From Ricinus communis (Eukaryota > Streptophyta > Magnoliopsida > Malpighiales > Euphorbiaceae): DNA of 64,000 bases. The stretch spans positions 11,994,489 to 12,058,488 of the forward strand of contig NC_063259.1 in NCBI RefSeq assembly GCF_019578655.1. Direction: 5' to 3'. This document shows, one piece after another, positions 36,022-51,600 of this stretch (positions are counted from its first letter, which is position 1; every line of letters starts with the position of its first letter). The position numbers were made by a program, and so were the translations under genes. The notes under the pieces were generated by a model. The model was not told the DNA's origin, searched no databases, and saw only the letters and a list, made by a program, of their open reading frames with translations.

Positions 36022-36657
36022 ATGATTAATACCCAAGCTTTTTCTTTCAACATCTTGAAAATAACAATTCTTTTGATCATTCTTCACCCTACTGTAGCCT
36101 CCAGTGAGTGTTCCTGTGATGTTAAAGACACAAACCAGGATCATAAAAGTGAAGCACTCAAGTATAAACTAGCTTCAATAGCTTCAATCCTTGTTGCTGG
36201 TGCCATTGGTGTTGGTCTGCCAATACTGGGCAAGAAAATACCAACCCTAAGCCCTGAAAATGATATTTTTTTCATGATCAAAGCATTCGCTGCTGGTGTT
36301 ATTCTATCAACAGGTTTCATTCACATACTGCCTGAGGCTTTTGAAAGTTTGACATCCCCATGTCTTGACCAGAACCCATGGGGGAATTTTCCTTTCACAG
36401 GGTTTGTTGCTATGGTGTCTGCTATTGGGACATTAATAGTGGACTCTTTGGCAACTGGGTTTTACAAGAGGCTGCACTTTAGCAAGCATACACAAGTAAA
36501 TGCTGATGAAGAGAAAGCTAATACTGATGATGGGCAGCACCAGTCCGGTCATGTCCATGCTCACTCTCATGCTGTTCATGGCCATGAAGATGGTCCTGTC
36601 TCCCCAACTCAAGATTTAAATTTATCAGAGTTAATTAGACGTCGAGTTATATCACAA
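36022..36657 (+). CDS. ZIP gene exon 1
   Basis: Codons 1-212, ending ...RRRVISQ at CAA before GTAAGA. It covers the leader, three membrane segments and the His-rich loop. Confidence 0.93.
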
Positions 36658-39600
36658 GTAAGATTACACTTTTTCTTTATTTTTCTTTTCTCTCTGAGAA
36701 GACCGATATGCCTGCAGACAGATACGGTGGGAAAAAAACCGGTCCAACTGAACCAATTGAAATCAAATTAAGAAATTAATTAACTGAATTGGTTGGTATA
36801 TTTTTATTTTTCTCTTTTTAAGAAAAAATTAATTAAATAATTGATTCTTTTATTCATTACATAGGAATTTACAAATTTCTTACAAAATTTAAATCAAAAT
36901 ATTTTATTCCGATAAAAATAATTTATTAAAAACCTTATTAAATTTCTCTTATTATCGATTAATTGGTAACGGTTGTGATTTTTTAATTAACTGAATAAAT
37001 ATTTTTTTTATTCGGTTTTTTATTAAAAGAATAAAAAGAATTCAAACTAGTGCAATTTTATTTTTATGAACCAAATTAAGTCACTTAATTAGAATAATAT
37101 TAATTATTAACAATACAATACTAATATTTAAAAGTTTATAAATAAAATGATAATAATTTTTTAATTAAATTAAATTTTTAATATATAATTATATTAAATT
37201 TATTAAAATAATATTTTACTATCTTTAAAATGATAATAACTTTTTTTAGTTTAATTAAATTTTTAATATATAATTACGTTAAATTTATTAAAATAATATT
37301 TTACTATCTTTAAAATAATCTATGCTTTAAATTACTTTAATTTATTAAATAAAAATAATATGATAGATACATATAAATGGTGTTTTCTTTTGGTTAAGGT
37401 GTTGGAGTTGGGGATTGTAGTTCATTCAGTGATCATTGGAATATCTCTGGGTGCTTCTCAGAGTCCTGAAACAGTAAAGCCTCTCTTAGCAGCATTGTCA
37501 TTCCATCAATTTTTCGAGGGGATGGGACTGGGCGGCTGCATATCTCAGGTAGGGCCACCACCCAATAATGCTCAAATTTACCCATTATTATTAGAGACCA
37601 CTTTGTAATTTACGGTTCATTTTTCAATTATTGCAAATCATGTCAACAAAATAGAATCTCATGACTGCCTTGAAAAGTGTTGACACAATGACAACATTTC
37701 TTGTTGCTTAATTAATGGAATAAGAAATATCATTAGAACAACTCAACTTAAAAGTTATATAACACAACGTATAAAGTCCTAAAGCTTTACTATCTACATT
37801 TGTCTATTTGTATTAAGTGAAGTTCCCACGTAACGTATGAAATTTTTTTATTAGTAATTTAACTAATAAAAATATAATAATTAATAAATAATATTATATA
37901 TTATATATTATTTTATAATTAAATTTTATTAATTATTATTTATAGAATAAGTGTATATATCATAACTGTCAAAATATATTTTAAAAAATTATGTTTTGTA
38001 AATTTTAGTAATTTTTATAAATACAACCAAAAGAAAAATAACATTTATATATTCCTTTATAAGGATGTATTACATATGATTTTCTTCATATTGGCTTTTT
38101 AACAAGTCATTTCCTTGGTTTTATCTTTCTTTGTACCAGCTCCCTTGGTTTTATCTTTCTTTGTGCCAGCTCTATTACAAATTAAATAAATTTAATGTCA
38201 AAAGATTAATAGTCTTACTAAACTTATATAACTTAAATTTATTAAGATTTATAAATAAATTTTATTTAAAATTTATTATAAATCAATTTTTATATTTATA
38301 TATTAAATAATAACCATAGAAATCATTTGAAATAAAATGAATGTTGTTTGAAATAAATTAAATAAAAAAATGAAAAATAAAATATAACAAATAGTAAAGT
38401 TTAAAGAAATATATTTTAGTATTCTGATTTAGGGATAAATAAAAAATATTTTATAATTTTAATAATTTATAACTTTAATTATATGTTTCTTCTTAAGATA
38501 AAGAGAAATGTGCGGTTACGATTTGTGTTAGAAAAAATATTTCGTCATTAAAAAGTTTCAATTCGTAAGAATTTAGCTATTTTTACTCCAATCAACAATC
38601 ATTATTATATTGCCCATATTTGATAATGTGAGTTTAAAAGCTTAATAATTCACAATTTTATTATTTGATCATCAAATTTATCTAATTAGATTATTGACTT
38701 TTTAAACCACAATTTGACGATCAAATAATGAAAGTAGGATTTGTTAAGCTTTAAACTTATGTTATCAAACATGAGCTAATTTTATTATTTGACCATCAAA
38801 TTGATCTAATCATATCAATGACTTCTTAAACCGCAATTCGAAGGTCAAATAATGAACTGAAGAGTTGTTAAGCTCTAAACTCATATTATCAAATATGAGT
38901 TAATTTCGTTATTTAACTGTTAAATTGATATAATCATATTAGAAACTTTTTAAATCGTGATTTGATGGTCAAACACTAAATTTAAAAGTTATTAAGCTTT
39001 AAACTTATATTATCAAATACGAGTAACATGATAATGATGGTTGATCATAGTGAAAATGGCCATATCATTGCAAAGTCAAAAAATTCTAACAGCAAAATAC
39101 CTTTTATTAATCACGATTTATAGTCACATACTTCTTTTTGTCTAGAAAAGAAAAGGATATACTTAAAATCGTAAAACAGTAAAATCACAGGATATTTTTT
39201 TGTACTTATCCCTATAAAATATATTGACTTTCTAATGTAGAATTTATTTAGAAATTCTATATATTTTTTAAAATTTAGTTTATTTGCAACTATTTTTCAA
39301 CAAATTTAATTATATAAAATTATAAATGAGCTTTTATTTCAATCAAACACATAAATTATAAATTCATAAATAAATTTTATGAAATTTAATAGGATTTATT
39401 TCAATTAAATACAATATAAAGTTATAAAAATATTAAAAATTAGTTAATATAATACTTTTAAGATAAAAAATAATAAAATAATAATTTAACTAGAATTACA
39501 AAATATTATAACGTTTATTTAAAATGCTTAATACTACTTCTAATCTCTTAAGAACTCAAGTCAAGTTTTAATTTAGCTACTACTTCTTTTATCAAATTAG

Positions 39601-42600
39601 TATGAATTTGAAATTTTAATAAAAATATATTATACACTTGTTTTTTATGAAAATAAATACTTTATTTTTAAAAATCATAAATTTTTACATTATATTTATA
39701 ATTACATAATCAAGAATATATTTACAAGTAGCTCACACATTCTAGTTAAATACTAAAACCCATTTAGATGGACTGATTTTTAATTTGTTTTTTTTTTAAA
39801 TAATTTCAACTTTTGAAACTATTTTCAGAAAAAAATAGGTAAAGTTTAACAAAAATAGTCTATAAAGTTTTTTCCTAAAAAAAATGTCTACTAAATAATC
39901 TTACTAAATGAAAGAAATGTGAAAAATGAGTGATTTAATAAGTTAGGAAAATTGTACATGAAGCTTACATATATATACAGTATACCAGCTAGCTACTGAA
40001 GAAAAAAACTAACCACTTGCCCTAAAATGCTTCAATCAAATTCTGCCACTTGTCATTTATAAGTCCAGCTTGTAACCGACTTAGATGAACTTGAATCTTC
40101 TACTGTAAGTTGCAGTTGTGCTTCTCTAGGCTGCTTATTCTCACAGTGCTCCTCAATATTCAAATTGAGTTGGATAGAGCGACTTCGTAAAGACATCTGC
40201 CAGATGCTCTATAGTCTTTAGATATTCTAGTTTAATCAATCCTGACAGTATTTCTTCTCAAATAAAATAACAATCCAATTTTATATATTTGGTTCTTTCA
40301 TGAAAAATAAAATTTTAAATAATATACAAAATAGAAATATTATCACAATATAAGTCAGCAACTTTGCTCAAGTCTAATTTAAAGTCTTTAAGTAGATAAA
40401 TGAGTAAATTGTCCAGTTGATACCAATCATTTGGACCATATTTCAAATTGATATTAATACTTTAATTTAAATTTAATTGGTACCCAAGCTACAAGAAAGT
40501 ATATCAATTTAGGGCAGCTTTCCAATTTCTGGCCAATTAATGCTGATTTGGTAATCTGATGAGGTATATTCCGTTTAATTCTCCGCCTCGGCATGTGCCA
40601 TGTCATTAGAAAAAGTTAGGGAGTAGGACCCGCTGGCTGATTGGACTGACATTTATGACATGGCACATGCTGAGGCGGAGAATTAAATGGAATATAGTTC
40701 CTCAGATTGTCAAATCAGCATCAATTGGCCGAAAATTGGAGAGCTACTCTAGATTGATATACTTTCATGTAGTTTGGATACCAATTATATTCAAATTAAA
40801 GTATTGATATCAATTTAAAATATGGTCCAAAGAATTGGTACTAGCTGACAATTTACCCTAGATAAACCAACCAAATAACTTCACTTGTGGTAACTGCCAT
40901 TGCATTATACTCTGACTTAGCTAAACTCCTTGACACAGTGTTTTGCTTCTTTAATTTCTAACTTACTAATAAATTGCCTATAAGAATACAATACTCTATC
41001 ATAGATCTCTTGGTCTTTTCACAGCTTGGCTAATCACTATCAGTGAATGCCTTTAGTTCTAACTTTGGCTAGCTTATAAAAGTATGCCTTGACCTGGAGA
41101 ACTCTTGATATATCTAAGAATCTTAAATGCTGCCTCCAAATGAACCTTTGCAAGTTTATCCATGAATTAGGAAAGCACATGAACAACATATGAAATATCT
41201 GGTCTAGTTAAGGTTAAGTACAATAACTTACCAATTAACTGTCTGTACATACTAGAATTTCTCAATAAATCAACATCTATGTCAACCATTTTATGATTCA
41301 ATTCCAATGGAATTCTACTAGGTTTGCAGCCTAACTAACCAAACTCCTGCAATAATCCTAAGGTATACTTTCTTTGATATATTAAAATACCTTTCCGATA
41401 TCTTGCAATTTCTAAGCCCAATAAATGTTTCAACTTGCCTAAATATTTAGTTTGAAATGTGTTTTTAGAATAGCTTTGAGCTCTTCAATAAGATCATTTT
41501 TATTGCTTGTTATAACAATGTCATCAACATACACTAAGAGAGCAATAAAACCTCTGATAGAATGTTTAGTAAACAAGGAGTAATCAGATTTCGAATTTAA
41601 ACATATTCATACCTTACGAGACATTCTGTAAATTTAGTGTTATATTACTTTGATGCTTGCTTTAAACCATAAAGGGACTTTTGTAGTTTGCATACCATAT
41701 TGTCATCTTTTTTAAATGATGCTGCCAAAACCCCTTGAAAATGATAACCCAAAGGAATCTGCATATGGACTTCCTCATGCAAATCACTATTTAGAAATGC
41801 ATTGCTAATATCTAATTGAGCTAATGACCAATTAAAAATAGCTTCCAAGGCTTTACTCTAATAATTGTTTGTTTGGTCATAAGACTGAATGTTTCTATGT
41901 AATTAAAACCCTCTCGTTAAGTATAGCCCTTTGCAACTAATCGAACTTTATGTTTGTTAATGCTACCATCAGACAGAAACTTAGTTCTAAAACCCATTTG
42001 CATCCTACACACTTCTTACTTTGTGGTAAAGGAACTAGATGTCAAAAAGTAGTCTATAATTTCATATATCATTTCATTGGTTTATTTCCAATATATACAG
42101 GTGGATGGAGAGATTACAGGTAAGTATTTTTTTTAGACATAATGAAATCTAAGGCTAAACTTGTGGTTGATTCCTAAATTAAGAGATTTTTACACCTGTA
42201 CATTCTATAACAAGAGACCATAATGACTCATGCCAACACTCCCCCTCAAGTTGGTGCCTAGATGTCTCTAACACCCAACTTGTTAAGTGAGTTATGAAAA
42301 TTCTTACTGTATACAACCTTTGTGAGAATATCTGCCAGCTGGTCTTCTGATTTTACAAATGGGAACTGAATGATTTTTTCCTCAAGGTTATATTTTATGA
42401 AATGCCTATCCACTTCCATATGCTTTGTACGAACATGTTGAATGGGGTTATGAGATATATCGATGGCAGCCTTGTTATCACAAAATAGGTTCATTTCAGA
42501 GTTAGGACCAAGTCCCAATTCTATTAGTAACCTGCGAAGCCAAAGAAGCTCACAATTCTTTAGCCATACCCTGAATTCAGCTTCGACACTAGATAATGCT

Positions 42601-45600
42601 ACAACTTTTTGCTTTTGCTCTTCCATGTAACTAAATTTTCTCCTACAAAGGTGAAGTAACCCAAAGTAGACTTTCTATCCATGATTTCTTGCCCAATCTG
42701 AGTCCATGTATCCTTCAACATCCAGATGACCATTTTTGGTGAACATGAGCCTTTCTCCTGTGAGCCTTTCAAATAGGAAAATACAAACAACTGCATCCAT
42801 ATGATCCTTACTAGGACGATACATGAATTGACTCACCATACTCACAACATAGGCGATGTCGGGGTGAGCGTGAGACAGATAAATCAATTTACCCACTAGT
42901 CTCTGGTATCTTTCTTTATCAGCTGACACTTGATCTTCATACATTCCAAGTCCATGATTCTGAATAATTGGGGTATCTACTAGTTTACATTATAGTAATT
43001 CTACTTCTGATAAAAGGTCCAACACATATTTTCTTTGAGAAAGAAATATGCCTCTTCGTGACCTTGCTACTTCTATCCCCAAAAAATACTTAAGATCTCC
43101 CAAGTTCTTCATTTCAAATTCGGTTGATAGTTGCTTTTCTAGTCTAGAGATTTCATTTAAGTCATCTCCAGTGATAATCATGTCATCGACATAAATAATT
43201 AAGGCCGTAACTTTTCCTTGTCGATGCTTTAAAAAGAGTGGATGGTCTGAATTACTTTGGTGAAACCCATATTTTTTCATAGCAGAACTGAAACGGCCGA
43301 ACCATGCCCGAGGTGGTTGTTTCAATCCATAAATGCCCGCTCCAACTTGCATACAAACTTAGCATCGGACGATACTGTATACCCGGGTGATAAGCTTATG
43401 TATACTTCCTCTTCAAGATCACCATGAAGAAATGCATTTTTCACATCAAGTTGGTGTATTGGCCAATCTAAATTTGCTGTAAGAGATAACAAAACTTTAA
43501 CAGTATTCAACTTAGCAACTGGTGAGAAAGTCTCTGAGTAGTCTATGCCATATGTTTGTGTGAATCCCTTCGCTACGAGCCTAGCCTTGTAACGATCAAT
43601 TGATCCATCAGTTGTATACTTTATAGAGAAAATCCACTTGCATCCTTTTTCCTTCCGGTATTGGAACCAACCTCCAAGTATTGTTGTTTTGTAAGGCTTA
43701 TAGCTCATCTTGTACAACTTGTGCCCACTTTGGATCTGTAAGAGCTTCTTTAACACTTCTTTAACAATATCTTTATAGGTTTAGGTAGTACCTCAGTACA
43801 TGCATAATTCTCAACCGGATACTTGGACTTTCTCTCTTTTCATCTGGAGTATATTTATTTGATGGTTTCCCACGATTGTGCCTGAAAGGTAAAAAACATA
43901 TCCAGTAAAAGTATCCAAGGTGTTAGGATATGGGTGAGTGGTAGAAGAGCTTACCTCAAGAATATCCTCAACATGAGATGATGCTTCAGGTACTGAGAAA
44001 GAGGCGATAGACATTTCATTTGCAAGTTGAGGTGTAAGTACTTCTCCATTTTCAAGTTGTCCACTATCATGAGCATTATCACCATCAAAACTTGGTCGAA
44101 GTTCTATTTCACCACTTTCAACTTCAATTCTGGTTGGTGTCTCATCCCTTAGAAGTGATTCATTTCTAAGTGTCGTATCATCTACAGTCACTAACCAATT
44201 CAACTTTTCATCTAAATGCTCCTCCTAGAAAGTTGAATGAGATTTGCTTGTTGAAAGGATGATTCAGTTTCAAGGAATGTCACATCCATGGTAACATATA
44301 TGTGACCAGTTTTTAGGTCAAAGCATTTATACCCTTTCTTTTGAGATCCATAACCCAGAAATACACACCGAACGACACAAGGATCCAACTTAGTGCGTTG
44401 GTTCTTGTGGAGGTGAACATATGCAACGCAACCAAAAATCCTTGGAGGAAGCATAAGAATTATAGGCAAAGAAACATAATTAGATATGACCTGCAAATGA
44501 GTTTTAAAATCTAAGACTTTAGAAGGCATTCGATTCAGCAAGCATACTATAGTGGCAACTGCATCATCCTAATGGCAACGAGGTACATGTGTTTCAAGAA
44601 GTAAAGCTCGTGCAGTCTCTAAGATATGACGATTTTTCCTTTCCACAACTCCATTCTATTGTGGGGTTTATGAGCATGATATTTCATGGAGGAGGCCATG
44701 GAGTTGGAAGTAGGATCAAAATCGGTGGTTAATAAACTCCCCTCCGTTATCAACTCGTAGAACTTGTATTTTTGCTGAGAATTGGGTGTATGTATCATGG
44801 TATGAAATGCTTGAAAAATTGAGAATACTTCATCTTTAGTTTTCATGTGATAGAGCCATGTCATGCGAGTAGTGTCATCTATAAAAATCACAAACCAACG
44901 ATAACCAGAGAGAGTAGGCATTGGAGAGGGCCCCCATACATCTGAATGTATTAAAGAAAATGGAACAACACTTTTATTCAAACTTGTTGGATATGAAACT
45001 CTATGGCTCTTAGCCAAAATACATGTCTCACATTTAAAGTCAACATTTTGTAAATGTGAAAAATGATTTGGAAATAAGTGTTGCAGATAACTAAATAATG
45101 GTTGTCCCAATTGACGATGTAAAAGCCAAATTTGCCTCTCTTTGCTGTTGGCCTGATGGTGCATGTAATTCGTTTTCCCGGAACTGAAGTCATCCAGGTA
45201 GTACAACCCCCTTCTTTTAGTATCACGCCCAATAATCTCCTTATTGAGAATATCCTGTATAAGACAAAATTTAGGATACATTAATACGACATAGTTAAGT
45301 TCTTCAATAACTTGATTTACTGACATCGGTTTATTTGATAAAGATGGAATCAAAAGAGTATGAGATAAAGATAGGGAAGGGGATATGGGTACGATGCCAG
45401 CTCTGGTAATCGGATATGCGACTCCATTAGCATTAGTAATACATAATCACCAAGGTGATATCACCTGGGAAAAATCCCCAGAATAAGATGTTATATGGTG
45501 TGTAGCCCTGGAGTCGATAATCTAGTTATCATCTTTAGAAGCATTGGAGGTGTAAAGGACTTGGCCACAATCACCTCTATTAATATTTATGATAGAAGGA

Positions 45601-48600
45601 TCTATTGTTGGAATAAGAGATAATTGAGGCTCAACAACAATGACGACAATAGCTTTACCCATGGCTTTCGTAGTCGTTGTAGTGCCTTGCTTTTTTCAGA
45701 CTTGTAATTCATTCCACCAGTCTGGGTACCTATGTAACTTAAAGCATGTTTCTCTATTGTGCCTAGTATTCCCACAGTGAGTACATTTTTCTCCACTAGA
45801 ATGACCCTTAGATTTGGTTGATAACCCTCCCTTCACTAGATATGGCTGACCATATTTAGTTCCTTTAGTGACTAGAATAACACCACTAGATGCATTCTCC
45901 ACTTTCAGTGCCATCACAGCTTGGCGAGTATCTTCCCTTCTGACATATGCATAAGTCTGCTCAATAGTGGGAAAAGGCTTAAGCTGAAGAACATCTGTCA
46001 TAACCTAACCTGTGGGCCCATGACCGGCACTAGGGAATGGGTAGGCGTAAGGCCACCAAATCTCGTAGTAAGCCTGACCATTCACTAACTCAACAAATTG
46101 ACATTCGGACTCAGTCTAAAGCACTGATTCACAATTAATCTTAACCATCAAATTCTACATATTTAATTCGGTCTACCAGCATAATTAAGCAAGACCCAAA
46201 TCTAAAATTTTACAAGTCAAGCATATCAAAATCAATTACATCAACCCGATGATGAAGGAGTCGGGTTGCTAGATGAGAACTACGGGAAGACTAACAATCA
46301 CCTGAAAAACAGTAAAAATGAGACTGTCAGTCTCGAGAGTGAGTTAAAATCATATATCCAAAAATGATTTCAAACACTTCAATAACACATTTATTTAATT
46401 TGAAATAAACAATAAGTCATGCAAAAATATACGTGTCATGCCATGCTTAATAAAAAAATAACTTTCACATACTACGGGACAGAGTACTTCAGTAGAACCC
46501 TAATCCCAACACTAACATCTCGACTCTTTTATTCCAACAGAACTGGCGCCTAGAGAGCAAAGCTCGACCAGGGTCCTTAACTCCAGTTCGGTCACTTAAT
46601 TATCACTATCAGTCTTAGCCTTTCGGCTCTCTTACTCCAATAAGACTGGCGCCTAGAGAGCGAAGCTCGACCAGGATCCTTAACTCCAGTCTGGTCACTT
46701 AGGTTTCCAAATAAGCCGGCGCCAAGAGAGCAATGCTCGACCAGGGACCTTTACTCCGGCAAACTCACTCTACTCAGCCTAGAGAGCAATGCTCGACCAG
46801 GACAAGTCCTAAATTTACCTTTTTAAGAATTTACAAACCTTTACCTCTTTATTTTCTGTCTCTAATTCATACCAGTGCAACTCATCAAATAGCATGTTCT
46901 ATAGCCGTCCCATCCCGAGTCATCATGTAATAATAAAATCAATGATGAAGAAAATGATATATATGAATAGTAAATAAATGAATAATTTAAATCTATAATC
47001 AATTAATCACAATTGCTATTTAAAATCTGTGCATGACATATGCATAACAGATATATGACTTTAACTCACAGATCTGACGACCTCCTACCTCTGCTCCGAT
47101 GCCTCGGGTGGAGCGAGCCGAACTGACAAATTATCTAATCACAGAAAATAATTTAATCAATAGCATTGAAACATTTGACAATTAACCCTAGGTCTAGATT
47201 CCTAGGACTGACTGTCTAAAAAATGTGACTCGGGTAAATTCTACCAAAAATTTGGCAGAACCTCCCCTAAACACGAACGTTTACCCCTCCCCCCCGGTAA
47301 AACGGGTCTAGGACCTGCTAGAAAACACTTTAGAACTTCAACAATTTATTTTAATGGGAGTCGGGTTCCTAAGACTTCACTATTTTTGTCGACTTCGCCA
47401 CACATCGCAAATCACGACTAATGGCAGATAGTCTGACAAACTATTTATTTTAACTAATGAACTTCACATAATTTTTCTAATAATCAACATCACAAAAAAA
47501 CACATAAATTCTACCAATAAATTCTAAAATCAACGAGCCAGAGAATTACCGTGACGCTTGATTGCTCGGTCGACTCGCTTTCAGCCGTCAAAGTCCGATC
47601 GACGATCCGAACACACCAACAGACTTGAAACGATGTGCTGATGACGATCCCAGCTTCCGATCTTTCGATCCGACCCCCGATCATCCGGAGAGATTTACGG
47701 ACAATCTCGGCCGTTGATTTTCAAACGAAGTCCGATCGCCACGAAACCGGTGCCATTGGAAAGCTTGAGCTGAGGAGAGTCCGGATATACCCTCCGATCA
47801 TCCATCCCTTGCTGGATCTCACCGAAAAAGCTAGAAAATGCCGGTTGCCCTAACTCTTTTCACTTTGTTGGATCTTGCAATTCCGACAGCCTCAAGGGGA
47901 GATGATGGGCAAAGATGAAAGCTCACCGGTTGCTGGTCATTTTGAGACCAGAACCACCTAAAATGGCTGCCGGAGATGACCACAACGACGGCGAGAAGCT
48001 GCTGCCCCCATTCCGCCTATTTGCTGCCACCTGACGCCTTCGGAGTTGCTACCGCCTCCTCCACCGAGCTCGGCCTTGCACTTCGGCCTCATGGCCTCGC
48101 ATTTAACGCAATCCCCATCTGCCATGGAAGCCAATCCTAGCTCCCCTCTCCCGACATCCGCTTCTTCCTTCTTCTTTTCTTCTTTTCTTTTTTTTCATTA
48201 TCGATATTTGGTCCCTCAAGCCAATCCTAGTCTCTCAACTTTTTTAATTACTAACAATTGTCCTGCAAAATTTTCAATTAACCCTTAAACTTTTCTTTAG
48301 CTTTTTAATTAAGCCCCTAGCTATTTAATTTGGGCCAAAACAGAATTATTGAAAATATATAATTACATATTTACCCTTGCTTTTAAATGTAAAATTACCA
48401 AAAAGCCCTTGTTGATATATTTAATTACAAAAATATCAAACATACAAATTTTCATTAAAACCTCATATTAATAAAATTATATTTTAAATCCTTATTCCTA
48501 AATAAATTTTCAATTAATTCCCTAACACACAATTAATTTAATTAATCAATTTGCTAAATATTTTCAATTAAAATTTAACACCATTAGCTAATTAAAATGC

Positions 48601-51600
48601 CCTTTTTCCTAATAATTCTTTTATAAAATATCCTTTACTAATTCTTTCATAATTTTCAATATAGAAATTAATTTATATATTTATTTTGGGAAAAAATTGA
48701 ATGAATGAAAATATAATCCATTTTCTAAAAAATATACTTAATTAATTTTTTAAAAATCAAACTAATTGGATATAGAAAATAATTCTCTTATTTGTTTAGT
48801 ATTAAAATTCTATTTAAATCATTTCAATTTAAACCAAATAAAAATAAAGTAGAATTAATTTAAATAAAATTCATTTATTAATTATTATTAATATTATCAT
48901 TATTAAAGGAAAATTTTGAGTATTACAACATCACTTCTAACATTGTCCAGTCTGTCATCTAACCCATCTAAAAAGGTATAAACTCTTTCTTCTTGTAGAA
49001 GAGAGTTATATTTTTGTATGTCTGTTGCACATTCCATTGGATTTGGACGATGAAATCCAATATCTCGCCATAGCCCTTGTAAATCATTATAATATTTCTC
49101 GATGGGTCCTCTCCTTTGCCGCATTCGAGGTACACGTCGTCGGAGATCATATACTTGTGACAAGTCAGATCCGTCAAAGTATGTCGTAGCGATAGAATCC
49201 CAAACCTGCTTGGCCGTGGTGAACTGAATGAAGTTCCCTACTAAGGAGGATTTCATTGAGTTAATTAACCACCCTTTAACAATGGCGTTCTTAATTCACC
49301 ATTTCCGAAAGGATGGATCTGTTTCTGATGGATGTGGGAAGTCCCCATTGATATATCCCAGTTTATCTTTGCTTGAGATATAAATCTCAATAACCTGGGA
49401 CCATAAAGCATAGTTAGAGCCATCTAACTTGATGCTTATTGGCGCTGTCATGGAATCAATGAATGGTGCTGTCAATTTTGTAGGGTCTTCCATGGTTTTT
49501 AAGTGATTTGAGTTTCTTGACCAGATTAGTTCATAGGAAACCCAAGATCTTGCTTTGATACAATGTCAAAATGTAGTCTATAATTTCATTGGTTTATTTC
49601 CAATATATACAGGTGGATGGAGAGATTACAGGTGAGTATTTTTTTTTGGACATAACAAAATCTAAGGCTAAACTTGTGGTTGACTCCTGAATTAAGAGAT
49701 CTTTACACCTGTACATTCTATAACAAGAGACCATAATGACTCACGCCAACACTAGAGACCAAGTGTTATTTTGAATGAGAGCATCTAATTCATCCTTTAT
49801 AGCAGCTTTCCAATGATCATGAAGAACTGCCTGGAATTTATATCAAAGAGTCTATATTCTTAAACTCCTTGAGGGTATCGTAGAAGATACACTTTCGAGC
49901 CTTTAGGTCAAATTTGGTTTTGTAATTGGTGTTATTAATAGCAAAGCATAAACAACCAAATGGTTTGAGATGATCATAGGATATGGCTTTATGAAAAAGA
50001 AGTTTATATGGTATTTTGTGTTTTAGTAAAGGTATTGGTGTTCTGTTGATTAAGTAAACTGTTGTTGAAACAACATCCCCCCAGAAACATAAAGGTAAAT
50101 AAGCATGGAAAAGAAGGGATCGAGCCACATTAAGAATGTGCCGATGCTTACGTTCTACAACTTCATTCTATTGTTGAGCGTAAGGGCATGAAACTTGATG
50201 TACAATACCTTTCATCTATTCGAATGGTTTTAATTGAAATATGAAATTGATTGAGCACAAAGGCATAAAAATACTGCACAAGAGAAGCAACTTCTATTTT
50301 ATGTTTCATTAGAAAAATCCAAGTACATGTGCTATATTCATCAATAATAGAGAGAAAATAGTGGTTCTTATTAAGATCATTCTAAGCATAAGGGCCCTAA
50401 ATATCCATATGGATAAGATCATATAAAGTAGTAGACTTATCATCAGAAATATGAAATGGTTTTCTTTTGAGTTTTGCTGAAGGACATGTCATACATGATT
50501 GAGCATTAGCTAAACTAGTTGATGATATGCTTCAACGAAAGAAAAACTTGAATATTAATGCTCCCCAGCCTATGATGCTAAGTGTCAAGAGAATCTCCAA
50601 AGATGAGATTTGAGGAAGAATTAACAGAACAACCTTCCGAAGGTCTTTAAAAGTAGTTAAGGCTTTTATTCATTTGTGCCAGTCCAATCATCATCTTGGA
50701 TGAGAGGTCCTAGAGTACACGATGTGTAGCAAGAAAAGTGAGGCTAATGGATTGATGAGATGCCAATTTACTGACAAAAATTAAATTGAAATGAAAAGAA
50801 GGAATGAACAAGACTTAATGCAAAAGAATATGAGAGTTGAGCCTGACTGAGCCTACATGAGTAATCTGAACTCTAGTACCATTAGAAAGAGAAACAAATA
50901 ATTTTTGTACTGATTGATATGTAAAAAAATGATAAAGTGCACAGATTATATGATATCTAGCACCTATATCTAGAATCCATGTTGATGCATGAATCTTTGC
51001 CAAGTTAGTGGAAAAGACTTTGGATGAGCAAATACCTGCCATGTTGGTCATATGATTAGTGTTGAATGATGTGGAGGGAAGGTTAACATGACAGCTAGGT
51101 TCATTCAGGATGGCTAACAGTTTCTGAACTTGATCATTGTTAAGCTACAACTGTTGAAATGAATTAGATGTTTCTACCAAAACATTCTGAGCCTCAGTCC
51201 CTGTAGTCACTTGGTTAGTAGCGTGTGTGTGTGTGCATTTTTGCCTTTTATGAATTTAAAATCCGCTGGAAAACCAATTAATCTGTAACACTGAGCCTTG
51301 AGATGCCCCACTTTACCACAATGTGTATGTTTCATATCAGATTTTGCCTTCTTAACAGCCATTGCAGATTCTTCTCCAAAGTTTTGAGTTTGCAAAAAGA
51401 CTTTGTTGAGTTTCTTCTCCAAGGACCATATTGTACACCTGGTCTAGTGTAGGGAGTGGCTTCATCAAGATGATTTGAGATCTCAAGGCTTGAAAGGATT
51501 CACTTAAACCATTTAGAAACTTGAATACAAAATCTTTCTGCTGAGTTTCCACATAAACTTGAAAGCATTCATTATTGCATTGGCCACACACATTAATAAA

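Larger units (their letters stand above)
42040..49751 (-). mobile_element. Copia-1: Ty1/Copia element nested in Copia-2
   Basis: LTRs at 42040-42238 (199 bp) and 49564-49751 (188 bp) start TGTCAAAA and end GCCAACA on the plus strand. CTAGA is duplicated at 42035-42039 and 49752-49756. The minus-strand primer site is TGTATCAAAGC (initiator Met-tRNA type with changes), and the purine tract beside the left LTR is TTGAGGGGGAG. All Copia domains are present in order but interrupted. Without the nested solo LTR it is about 4.8 kb. By eye the LTRs differ by about nine substitutions and a 12-bp indel. Size and short LTRs would fit the Ale lineage (inference). Confidence 0.9.
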
